Shown here: positions 17,475 through 24,810 of the stretch, in pieces
Layout of the letters: every line of letters starts with the position of its first letter
Position numbering within the stretch: the stretch's first letter is position 1
Source of the DNA: Bacillus_BE sp042263505
GTDB taxonomy: Bacteria > Bacillota > Bacilli > Bacillales > Cytobacillaceae
Direction: 5' to 3'
Assembly (NCBI RefSeq): GCF_042263505.1
Contig: NZ_JBHKFI010000008.1
Location: 117,154-181,153, forward strand
Length of the DNA stretch: 64,000 nt
The notes under the pieces: generated by a model
What the model was told of the DNA's origin: nothing
What the model saw: only the letters and a program-made list of their open reading frames with translations
Databases searched by the model: none
Translations under genes and position numbers: made by a program

Positions 17475-18703
17475 TGGATATCAAAGATATTCGCTCACAA
17501 TTTCCAATATTAGATCAAGAAGTCAATGGAAATCCGCTTGTTTATTTAGATAGTGCAGCAACATCACAAAAGCCATTCCAAGTAATTGAAGCGGTAAATA
17601 AATACTATCGTGAAGATAATTCCAATGTCCATCGCGGAGTGCATACATTAGGAACTAGAGCAACTGATGCCTATGAAGGTGCACGTGAAAAGGTTCGAAA
17701 GTTTATTAATGCGAGCTCCATTGAAGAGGTTATTTTTACAAGAGGAACCACTACTTCACTTAACACAGTGGCAGTTAGCTATGCCAGAGCAAATCTGCAT
17801 GAAGGTGATGAAATTGTTATTACTTATATGGAACACCATAGTAATATTATCCCTTGGCAGCAAGCCGCTAAAGTTACAGGTGCTACGTTAAAATATATTC
17901 CACTTCAGGAAGATGGAACGATTTCACTCGATGACGTTAGAGCTAACATAACACCTAACACAAAGATTGTAGCGATTGCAAAAGTTTCAAATGTTTTGGG
18001 TGTGATTAACCCAATTAAGGATATCGCAAAAATTGCTCACGAAAATGGGGCAATCATGGTCGTAGATGGGGCACAGGGCGTGCCGCATATGAAGATAGAT
18101 GTACAAGATCTTGATTGCGATTTTCTTGCATTTTCAGGTCATAAGATGTGTGCTCCAACAGGAATCGGCGTATTATATGGAAAGAAACACCTGTTAGAAA
18201 ACATGGAGCCGGTGGAATTTGGTGGAGAAATGATTGATTTCGTCAATCTATATGATTCTACTTGGAAAGAGCTTCCTTGGAAATTTGAAGGGGGTACCCC
18301 GATAATTGCAGGTGCCATCGGCTTAGGTGCTGCGATTGATTTTCTTGAGGAAGTAGGTTTAGATCAAATTGCTGCACATGAGCATCATCTAGCAGCCTAT
18401 GCTCTTGAAAAACTGTCAGCGGTTCCAGGGTTAACCATTTTCGGACCCAAGGATCCAGCGAAGAGAGCAGGACTTGTAACCTTTAATTTAAACGATGTGC
18501 ATCCACACGATGTTGCAACAGTTTTAGATGCAGAAGGAATTGCTGTTCGCGCTGGCCACCATTGTGCCCAGCCGCTGATGAAATGGTTGAAACAAACGGC
18601 CACAGCTCGGGCAAGCTTTTATCTTTATAATACAGAAAATGATGTTGATAAGCTCGTAGAGGGGCTTTTGAAAACAAAGGAGTATTTTAGCGATGTCTTC
18701 TAA
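17474..18703 (+). CDS. sufS: Cysteine desulfurase SufS
   Basis: A 409-residue PLP-dependent group II cysteine desulfurase that mobilises sulfur from cysteine as a persulfide. The PLP lysine is in FLAFSGHKMCAPTGIGVLYG near residue 225. The catalytic cysteine is in RAGHHCAQPLM near residue 363. The N-terminus DIRSQFPILDQEVNGNPLVYLDSAATSQKP is typical when read in pieces. Sulfur is handed to SufU, encoded next with an 11-bp overlap. Confidence 0.96.
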   Translation: MDIKDIRSQFPILDQEVNGNPLVYLDSAATSQKPFQVIEAVNKYYREDNSNVHRGVHTLGTRATDAYEGAREKVRKFINASSIEEVIFTRGTTTSLNTVAVSYARANLHEGDEIVITYMEHHSNIIPWQQAAKVTGATLKYIPLQEDGTISLDDVRANITPNTKIVAIAKVSNVLGVINPIKDIAKIAHENGAIMVVDGAQGVPHMKIDVQDLDCDFLAFSGHKMCAPTGIGVLYGKKHLLENMEPVEFGGEMIDFVNLYDSTWKELPWKFEGGTPIIAGAIGLGAAIDFLEEVGLDQIAAHEHHLAAYALEKLSAVPGLTIFGPKDPAKRAGLVTFNLNDVHPHDVATVLDAEGIAVRAGHHCAQPLMKWLKQTATARASFYLYNTENDVDKLVEGLLKTKEYFSDVF

Positions 18704-19130
18704 AAATCTAGATACCCTTTATAGACAAGTAATCATGGATCATTATAAAAATCCCCGCAATAAGGGGGTTCTGGAAGGCGATACTTTAACGATTAACATG
18801 AATAATCCAACATGTGGAGACCGTATTCAACTATCCTTAAAGGTTGAGGAAGGAAAAGTGACGGATGCGAAATTTGAAGGAGAAGGCTGTTCCATTTCCC
18901 TTTCCTCTGCTTCCATGATGACCCAAGCCATTAAAGGGAAACCAATCGATGAGACACTTCAATTATCAAAGATTTTTTCAGAAATGATGCAGGGACATGA
19001 TTATGATGAGAATCTTGATTTAGGTGATATTGAAGCATTACAAGGTGTATCAAAATTCCCTGCACGTATTAAATGTGCAACCTTAGCTTGGAAAGCAATG
19101 GAAAAAGCATTGAAGGATACACAAAAATAA
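18693..19130 (+). CDS. sufU: Zinc-dependent sulfurtransferase SufU
   Basis: A 145-residue SufU/IscU-fold protein. The zinc ligands are NPTCGD near residue 43, GEGCSIS near residue 67 and IKCATLAW near residue 128. In Bacillus SufU accepts sulfur from SufS by zinc-ligand exchange rather than acting as an IscU scaffold. It starts inside the end of sufS. Confidence 0.95.
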   Translation: MSSKNLDTLYRQVIMDHYKNPRNKGVLEGDTLTINMNNPTCGDRIQLSLKVEEGKVTDAKFEGEGCSISLSSASMMTQAIKGKPIDETLQLSKIFSEMMQGHDYDENLDLGDIEALQGVSKFPARIKCATLAWKAMEKALKDTQK

Positions 19131-19189
19131 AAAATCGGTGAAATGGGAATTGTAGTTCCATTACCGTAAAAAGAATGGAGGAACACGAC

Positions 19190-20587
19190 ATGGCGAAAAA
19201 AATGCCGGAAATCGGTGATTATAAATATGGTTTTGCCGATAAGGATGTTTCCATTTTCCGATCCAAACGTGGACTTACACGTGAGATTGTTGAGGAAATT
19301 TCAAAAATGAAGGATGAGCCCCAATGGATGACAGACTTCCGTTTGAAGTCATTGGAGCATTTCTATAGCATGCCAATGCCTCAATGGGGTGGGGATTTAT
19401 CAGCCTTAAATTTTGATGAAATTACTTATTACGTAAAACCATCTGAAAAAGCAGAAAAATCTTGGGATGAGGTTCCTGCAGAAATTAAGCAGACCTTTGA
19501 TAAATTAGGGATTCCTGAAGCTGAGCAAAAATATTTAGCTGGGGTATCTGCGCAATACGAATCAGAAGTCGTTTATCATAATATGCAAGAAGACCTTGAA
19601 GCGTTAGGAATTGTCTTTAAGGATACTGACTCAGCTTTGAAGGAAAACGAAGATATCTTCCGTGAGCATTGGGCAAAAGTGATTCCACCAACAGATAACA
19701 AATTCGCAGCGTTAAACTCTGCTGTATGGTCTGGTGGATCCTTCATCTATGTTCCTAAGGGTGTTAAAGTAGAAACACCTTTACAAGCATATTTCCGTAT
19801 TAATTCAGAAAATATGGGACAATTTGAGCGAACATTGATTATTGTGGATGAAGGGGCATCTGTTCACTATGTGGAAGGATGTACAGCACCTGTATATACA
19901 ACAAACTCCTTGCATAGTGCGGTTGTTGAAATCATCATTAAAAAAGATGCTTACTGCCGTTATACAACCATTCAAAACTGGGCTAATAACGTCTATAATC
20001 TTGTGACGAAACGTGCTGTTTGTGAAGCAAACGCAACGATGGAATGGGTGGATGGAAACATCGGTTCGAAATTAACGATGAAGTACCCAGCTGTTATTTT
20101 AAAAGGCGAAGGCGCGCGCGGAATGACTTTATCAATTGCCATTGCCGGTAAAGGACAGCATCAGGATGCCGGAGCTAAAATGATTCATTTAGCACCTAAT
20201 ACTTCTTCAACGATTGTTTCAAAATCCATCTCTAAACAAGGTGGGAAAGTAACCTACCGTGGAAACGTACACTTTGGACGCAAAGCGGACGGAGCTCGTT
20301 CCAATATTGAATGTGATACATTAATCATGGATAATAAATCAACTTCTGATACGGTTCCATATAACGAAATATTAAATGATAATATTTCACTTGAACATGA
20401 AGCTAAGGTATCTAAAGTATCAGAGGAGCAATTATTTTATTTAATGAGCCGCGGTATTTCTGAATCTGAAGCAACGGAAATGATTGTTATGGGCTTTATT
20501 GAACCATTTACAAAAGAACTTCCAATGGAGTATGCCGTTGAAATGAATCGCCTTATCAAGTTCGAAATGGAAGGTTCTATCGGTTAG
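19190..20587 (+). CDS. sufB: Fe-S cluster assembly scaffold SufB
   Basis: A 465-residue scaffold subunit of SufBCD. The start is ATG 19190 (MAKKMPEIGDYKYGF) with AATGGAGGAACACGAC upstream; a longer frame to 19175 lies over the ribosome-binding site. Typical segments are PQWMTDFRLKSLEHF, VHYVEGCTAPVYTTNSLH and ARSNIECDTLIMDNKSTSDT. It is last in the suf operon. An integrase-like remnant on the other strand overlaps its stop codon. Confidence 0.96.
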   Translation: MAKKMPEIGDYKYGFADKDVSIFRSKRGLTREIVEEISKMKDEPQWMTDFRLKSLEHFYSMPMPQWGGDLSALNFDEITYYVKPSEKAEKSWDEVPAEIKQTFDKLGIPEAEQKYLAGVSAQYESEVVYHNMQEDLEALGIVFKDTDSALKENEDIFREHWAKVIPPTDNKFAALNSAVWSGGSFIYVPKGVKVETPLQAYFRINSENMGQFERTLIIVDEGASVHYVEGCTAPVYTTNSLHSAVVEIIIKKDAYCRYTTIQNWANNVYNLVTKRAVCEANATMEWVDGNIGSKLTMKYPAVILKGEGARGMTLSIAIAGKGQHQDAGAKMIHLAPNTSSTIVSKSISKQGGKVTYRGNVHFGRKADGARSNIECDTLIMDNKSTSDTVPYNEILNDNISLEHEAKVSKVSEEQLFYLMSRGISESEATEMIVMGFIEPFTKELPMEYAVEMNRLIKFEMEGSIG

Positions 20588-20739
20588 TTTTCGTATAAAA
20601 ATTGACAGCGTGTCGATTTGAATTTTAATTTTTTTTCGTAGAAGGCGAACTTTTGTAGTTCGCTTTCTTCTATTTTTTCAGTAATATCGAAGTAAGCATC
20701 GGCTGTTGTTTGATGACCAAGGTGTTGTGAAATAAAATT
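20584..20739 (-). pseudogene. C-terminal remnant of a tyrosine recombinase (integrase)
   Basis: Minus-strand reading from 20739 to a TAA at 20584-20586 gives 51 codons starting NFISQHLGHQTTADAYFDIT and ending QFLYEN. HLGH followed by a Tyr resembles the last catalytic box of phage-type integrases. The frame is closed upstream by a stop at 20740-20742, and no other integrase part is visible, so this is a decayed fragment. Its end overlaps the sufB stop codon, as expected if an element once integrated at the 3' end of sufB. The identification rests on this short motif only. Confidence 0.5.
20641..20680 (+). terminator. Likely terminator of the suf operon
   Basis: AAGGCGAAC pairs with GTTCGCTTT, followed by CTTCTATTTTTT. 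It lies within the integrase remnant, 55 bp after sufB. Confidence 0.7.
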
Positions 20740-20807
20740 TTATACTGACGCTAAATACAAGGAATTGGACAGAAAAATTATTTTTTAATACATGATACAA
20801 ATGCAAG

Positions 20808-20836
20808 TTTACAAGGCATTATTGTCAGTGTATGAT
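20808..20836 (+). promoter_or_regulatory. SigA-type promoter of the corA leader
   Basis: TTTACA, a 17-bp spacer and TATGAT. The start of transcription would be near 20843, about 195 nt before the corA start codon. Confidence 0.6.
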
Positions 20837-20875
20837 AAGAAAGGTATCTCACTATAGATAAGGAGTTGAATTTTT

Positions 20876-21004
20876 ATGAGTAGTCAAAGTTGTAGCGATC
20901 CCGAACCAAGGTCGAGTATGGAGGAAGCCAAATCCGTTCCTCTCCTCAAAAAGTTGATTATGTTAATAAAAATCAACTCTTTTCTATGTCGGGGGCTTTT
21001 TTGA
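20876..21004 (+). CDS. Leader peptide upstream of corA (42 codons)
   Basis: An upstream ORF too short for standard gene calling. AAGGAG at 20860-20865 sits 10 nt before ATG 20876, an excellent ribosome-binding site. The peptide starts MSSQSCSDPEPRSSMEEAK, is then SVPLLKK and a hydrophobic/basic tail, and stops at TGA 21002-21004, 32 nt before corA. Asp-Pro-Glu-Pro-Arg at residues 8-12 resembles MgtL (MDPEPTPLPRWRIFLFR), the Mg-sensing leader peptide of Salmonella mgtA. There acidic-proline runs destabilise ribosomes when Mg is low. Placement before an Mg transporter gene makes the same idea attractive, but that is inference. Confidence 0.65.
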   Translation: MSSQSCSDPEPRSSMEEAKSVPLLKKLIMLIKINSFLCRGLF

Positions 21005-21028
21005 CTTCCTCTATTAAAAATGAGGAGG
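20920..21028 (+). promoter_or_regulatory. Structured corA leader with competing hairpins
   Basis: GGAGGAA (20920-20926) can pair with TTCCTCTCC (20937-20945). AGTTGATT (20952-20959) pairs with AATCAACT (20971-20978), followed by CTTTTC, a weak terminator. TCCTC (21007-21011) can pair with GAGGA of the corA ribosome-binding site (21022-21026), and TTCCTC at 20937 could compete for it. All elements lie in or just after the leader ORF, so ribosome position could decide which forms. Confidence 0.5.
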
Positions 21029-21036
21029 TTTTATCA

Positions 21037-21975
21037 ATGATGAATATTTTTTTTACAAATGAAAATGGAATACTTGAAGAATTAACAGAAATAACAAAAG
21101 GCTGCTGGATTAATCTCGTATCACCTACTGAGCAAGAGATTATGGAAGTTGCTGAGAAAGTACAAATTCCTTTAGACTTTTTAAAAGATCCATTGGATGA
21201 AGAAGAACGGTCAAGGATTGAAAAAGATGATGATAATGTGCTAATCATTGTCAATGTGCCTTTAATGTCAAAAGATGACAGCGGCTTATCTATTTATGAT
21301 ACTATTCCATTAGGAATGATAATTGCTAAGGATTGTTTTATTACTGTCTGCTTGAAGGACAATCCGATATTTCACATGTTTGAACAGAATAAAGTTAAGC
21401 AATTTTTTACTTTCAAAAAGACGAGATTTGCCTTCCAAATTCTTTATTTTATAGCAACCTCGTTTCTTAAGAATTTAAAACTAATTAATAAAAAGACAGA
21501 TGAAATTGAAAAAGAATTACATCAGTCCATGAAAAACAAAGAGCTCTTTACGTTATTAAATTTAGAAAAAAGTTTAGTATATATCACCACTTCTTTGAAA
21601 TCCAATAACATTGTGATGCAAAAAATGTTAAAAAGCAATTATTTAAAAATGTTTGAAGATGACAAGGAATTATTGGAAGATGTCATTGTTGAGAATCAAC
21701 AAGCTATTGAAATGTCTGAGACACATTCATCCATATTAAGTGGAATGATGGATGCTTTTGCATCAGTTATTTCAAATAATTTAAATATTGTGATGAAATT
21801 TTTAACATCATTCACTATTGTCTTAGCTTTGCCAACTATGGTAGCAAGTTTCTATGGTATGAATGTTCCTGTCCCATTTCAAAATTATCATTATGCGTTT
21901 TTTATCGCAATCTGTATTTCTATCATTCTGGCAAGTGTTACAGCATTTATTTTTTGGAAAAAGAAGTTTTTCTAA
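21037..21975 (+). CDS. corA: CorA family magnesium transporter
   Basis: About 312 residues. The C-terminus has two membrane segments with the CorA signature YGMN between them (VASFYGMNVPVPFQNYH) and a short basic tail KKKFF. The large N-terminal part is the cytoplasmic funnel domain with the stalk helix (LINKKTDEIEKELHQSMKNKELF). CorA forms pentameric Mg channels gated by cytosolic Mg; some family members export or carry Co or Ni. The frame opens at 20986, but GAGGAGG at 21022-21028 fixes the start at ATG 21037 (a second ATG follows). It is monocistronic with a leader ORF and a terminator. Confidence 0.9.
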   Translation: MMNIFFTNENGILEELTEITKGCWINLVSPTEQEIMEVAEKVQIPLDFLKDPLDEEERSRIEKDDDNVLIIVNVPLMSKDDSGLSIYDTIPLGMIIAKDCFITVCLKDNPIFHMFEQNKVKQFFTFKKTRFAFQILYFIATSFLKNLKLINKKTDEIEKELHQSMKNKELFTLLNLEKSLVYITTSLKSNNIVMQKMLKSNYLKMFEDDKELLEDVIVENQQAIEMSETHSSILSGMMDAFASVISNNLNIVMKFLTSFTIVLALPTMVASFYGMNVPVPFQNYHYAFFIAICISIILASVTAFIFWKKKFF

Positions 21976-21982
21976 TAAGATG

Positions 21983-22023
21983 AAAATCCGATGGTTCTTG
22001 ATTAAAGATTATCGGATTTTTTA
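21983..22023 (+). terminator. Terminator of corA
   Basis: AAAATCCGAT pairs with ATCGGATTTT, followed by TTATTT. Confidence 0.85.
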
Positions 22024-22075
22024 TTTATAAAAGCATTCATGCTAAAAGATGGGCTAAGTTAACCAACTCGATATT

Positions 22076-22114
22076 TGGAAAAAATAAAACACACGCAAAT
22101 TTTTCACGTGTGTT
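22076..22114 (-). terminator. Terminator of the minus-strand gene at 22173
   Basis: On the minus strand AACACACG pairs with CGTGTGTT, followed by TTATTTTTT. Confidence 0.75.
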
Positions 22115-22172
22115 GAATATTAAGCACATTCACTTATCCTAAAAAATTAATCATCAGCAACAACTATTTTTA

Positions 22173-22427
22173 TTAAGAAACCAACCTAAATAATTCTTCG
22201 ATTTGAATAATGAGTGTTTCCAAAAAATCTTCATTTGTATACTTTTCGATAATATCCTTTTCTTCAATGATGTATATCGGCTTTTCTTCCATTGATTTGG
22301 TTTGATAATAAGGAGAACCAACAACAGACCACTCCCCATCCAACCATATGGCAATCTGAACAAAGTTTCCTTCTAAAACAACTTCACAAAAGGCATCTTT
22401 CCCCTGCAATTCCAGGTCAATGTCCAA
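22173..22427 (-). CDS. Conserved-looking small acidic protein, unknown function
   Basis: I do not recognise it. On the minus strand TTTGGAGGGATAAA precedes TTG 22427, giving an 84-residue acidic protein; a GTG start at 22451 would lie upstream of this ribosome-binding site. It reads as beta strands (LQGKDAFCEVVLEGNFVQIAIWLDGEWSVVG) followed by a charged helical part rich in Glu, Ile and Lys (EEKDIIEKYTNEDFLETLI). There is no signal peptide or membrane segment. It has its own terminator, and the upstream neighbour on the other strand is yunD. Codon use resembles the neighbours. Confidence 0.65.
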   Translation of the reverse strand: MDIDLELQGKDAFCEVVLEGNFVQIAIWLDGEWSVVGSPYYQTKSMEEKPIYIIEEKDIIEKYTNEDFLETLIIQIEELFRLVS

Positions 22428-22717
22428 TTTTATCCCTCCAAATAAAAGCACATCCTTATTATATAATTAAATGAAGAAAAAGCAAAATTACCTTTAAGAA
22501 AAATTAGATTATTTATGATACATATAGTATGATTCCAACGGGCATTTTATAAGGATTTTTTATCTAATGGAGTTAGATCCTGTCTTAGGAGGTCTTATTC
22601 TTTAAAGGTCTTTTTTGTTTTCATTGGATATTGATTCCAGATAATTATAAAATATAATAGAAGAAACTTAAGTTCCTTCATAATTTGATTATTTTCACTT
22701 AAAGGGGAAGATTTGAT

Positions 22718-24076
22718 ATGGAAAATATCCATATTTATCATACAAATGATGTCCATAGCCACTTTGATCATTGGCCAAGAATTCGGAAGCTTCTCCTTGA
22801 AAGAAAAGCCTTACATGAAGAAGCAGGTGAGGAATGTTTTATTTTCGATATAGGAGACCATATGGATCGGTTTCATCCTTATTCAGATGCAACGAGGGGC
22901 AAAGGGAATACAGCGATATTAAATGATTCGGGTTTTACAGCGGTGACGATTGGCAATAACGAAGGGATCACTCTTCCATATGAGAATTTAAATGAACTGT
23001 ATAAAAACGCACAATTTGATGTGTTAGTAGCAAATCTTTTTAATAAAGATGGTACAATTCCGCCTTGGGCAAAGCCTTATCAAATCTATGAAACGAAACA
23101 ACATACTAAGATTGCTGTGATTGGCTTAACGGCATATTTCTCTCATTTTTACGGTCTGCTTGGCTGGAAGCTAACAGAGCCTTTTTCTGAACTGCAAAAT
23201 CTTTTCACGACATTGAAAAAGCAAAGTGATATTCTCATTGTTTTGTCACATTTGGGGATCCATGATGATGAAAGATTAGCCATTGAGTTTCCAGAAATTG
23301 ATGTTATTTTAGGGGCACATACTCATCATATCTTGCACACAGGCAAAGTAATAAATCAAACTTTATTAGCAGCCGCAGGAAAATATGGCATGTTCGTTGG
23401 TCATGTAGAGTTAATGGCAGATAAAGGGAAAGTCCTTGATAAAAAAGCAATTCTCTATAATACGAATGAATTGCCATCAGTGGAAAATGAAGATGAGATG
23501 ATTCATCATTGGTATACTTTGGGAAAAGAGCAATTAAGCACAGTGTTTACAAAGGTCCCTCCTAAGAATAGAACGAAGGAAAGCCTAGCAAAAATCCTAT
23601 GTGAGTCCTTATTAGAATGGTGTCAAGCTGACTGTGCTTTTATCAATGAAGGCATGATACTTAAAGATGTTGAAACAGATTTAGTGACGGATTTTGATCT
23701 ATTAGATATATGTCCACATCCCATTAATCCATGTCTTGTCAAGCTTTCTGGAGATGAATTAAAAGAGGTATTGCTTGAGGCTGAAGATGAAAAATGGGTA
23801 AATATGCAAATGAAGGGATTTGGCTTTAGGGGAAACTTGATGGGGAAGATGGTCTATGCTGGAATTCAAATAGACAAAAATGAAAAAGGAACAGAATTCT
23901 CTATCCAATCACTCGACATAGATCGAAACAGAATCTATCAAGTAGCGATTCCTGATATGTATACTTTCGGAATGTTATTCCCACAAATCCAACGAGCAAA
24001 ACATAAAACCTTCTTCTTTCCAGAATTTTTACGTGATTTGTTGAAATGGAGACTCACCCATTTGTTCCATGAATAA
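22718..24076 (+). CDS. yunD: Metallophosphoesterase/5'-nucleotidase family protein YunD
   Basis: A 452-residue two-domain protein of the UshA/5'-nucleotidase family but without a signal peptide, so cytosolic. Metal-binding motifs of the N-terminal calcineurin-like domain are IYHTNDVHSHFDHW, FDIGDHMDRF, TIGNNEG (Asn where most relatives have His), LSHLGIHDDERL and GAHTHHILH. The C-terminal half is the 5'-nucleotidase domain. The exact substrate is unknown. The start ATG follows AAAGGGGAAGATTTGAT. The TAA stop at 24074-24076 lies inside the terminus of repeat copy 2. Confidence 0.88.
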   Translation: MENIHIYHTNDVHSHFDHWPRIRKLLLERKALHEEAGEECFIFDIGDHMDRFHPYSDATRGKGNTAILNDSGFTAVTIGNNEGITLPYENLNELYKNAQFDVLVANLFNKDGTIPPWAKPYQIYETKQHTKIAVIGLTAYFSHFYGLLGWKLTEPFSELQNLFTTLKKQSDILIVLSHLGIHDDERLAIEFPEIDVILGAHTHHILHTGKVINQTLLAAAGKYGMFVGHVELMADKGKVLDKKAILYNTNELPSVENEDEMIHHWYTLGKEQLSTVFTKVPPKNRTKESLAKILCESLLEWCQADCAFINEGMILKDVETDLVTDFDLLDICPHPINPCLVKLSGDELKEVLLEAEDEKWVNMQMKGFGFRGNLMGKMVYAGIQIDKNEKGTEFSIQSLDIDRNRIYQVAIPDMYTFGMLFPQIQRAKHKTFFFPEFLRDLLKWRLTHLFHE

Positions 24077-24284
24077 AGTGAAACTTCCATCAGTGGGGGT
24101 TTCATTCATCCCCCACTGATGGTTAGTCACGCAAAGCCTGATTGATTTTTCTAAGGGCTGAAGCCCAAAGAAAAATCTTATTTCACTTATCGGACCTTTA
24201 CGGACAGTTGATCTCCCAATTATCTTCTTCATATTCTCAGAATCTTGAAGTGGGAGTCTTACTGTCCGTTAAGAGTGGGATAAA
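24073..24284 (-). mobile_element. Protein-less IS200/IS605-like repeat, copy 2 (intermediate class, inverted)
   Basis: The only copy on the minus strand, about 212 bp. It keeps the hairpin GATTTTTCT/AGAAAAATC with inner GGGCTTCAGCCC and the right arm of the central stem (GGCTTTGCGTGACT) but lacks the left arm of that stem. Its right-end hairpin CCATCAGTGGGGG/CCCCCACTGATGG has a short loop, without the 60-nt insert of the other copies. The target-side flank is GCATTTTAT on the minus strand. It lies between yunD and yunC and contains the yunD stop codon. Confidence 0.75.
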
Positions 24285-24345
24285 ATGCAATTCACATTTT
24301 ACTTCTTGTCTTCATAAGATGACTTATGAAGGGAGCATCCGAAAA

Positions 24346-24648
24346 ATGGTTGATTTGTATCCGATCAATATAGAAGGACATACGTTTATTTGTGTCTCTG
24401 TTCAATTGCCAAAGACAACCTTGCTGGCTATTTCAAATGATAAAGGATATATAATGTGTGGAGCCTTGGATGTGGCTCTATTGAATGAAAAATTAAAAGA
24501 AAGAAAAGTCATAGCGGGTAGAGCCGTTGGTGTGAAAACCATTGATCAACTCTTAAACGCTCCACTGGAATCTGTTACCGATGAAGCAGGAGGGTTAGGA
24601 ATCTATAAAGGTATGATTGGAAGAGAGGCTTTGTTAAGAATGGTCTGA
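24346..24648 (+). CDS. yunC: YunC family protein (DUF1805)
   Basis: A 100-residue protein beginning MVDLYPINIEGHTF, with the strongly conserved core YIMCGALDVALLNEKLKERK, then AGRAVGVKTIDQLLNAPLES. This matches YunC of B. subtilis. The frame opens at 24142, but that extension is translated repeat sequence; GAAGGGAGC and the homologue start fix ATG 24346. No established function. It follows yunD in the same direction, with repeat copy 2 inserted between. Confidence 0.87.
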   Translation: MVDLYPINIEGHTFICVSVQLPKTTLLAISNDKGYIMCGALDVALLNEKLKERKVIAGRAVGVKTIDQLLNAPLESVTDEAGGLGIYKGMIGREALLRMV

Positions 24649-24654
24649 ATTGAG

Positions 24655-24683
24655 GGTCCTGCCCCAAGAAGCAGGCCTTTTTA
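24655..24683 (+). terminator. Terminator of yunC
   Basis: GGTCCTGC pairs with GCAGGCC (one bulged T), followed by TTTTTATT. Confidence 0.8.
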
Positions 24684-24810
24684 TTAGTAGGTAAAAAGTA
24701 CTATTGTTTATGAGATAGTAGAAAAGATTATGTAAAAGTGTAGTTGAAAGATGTCGAATGATGTAAAATTTTCCTAGGAGATAGAAAAGGAAAAGAGATA
24801 GGAGAAAATC

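Noticed and set aside
20843..21036. M-box magnesium riboswitch in the corA leader
   Set aside because: None of the conserved M-box sequence blocks as I know them is present, and a translated ORF occupies most of the leader.
24142..24345. N-terminal extension of yunC
   Set aside because: The extra residues are translated repeat copy 2; a good ribosome-binding site and homologue starts point to ATG 24346.
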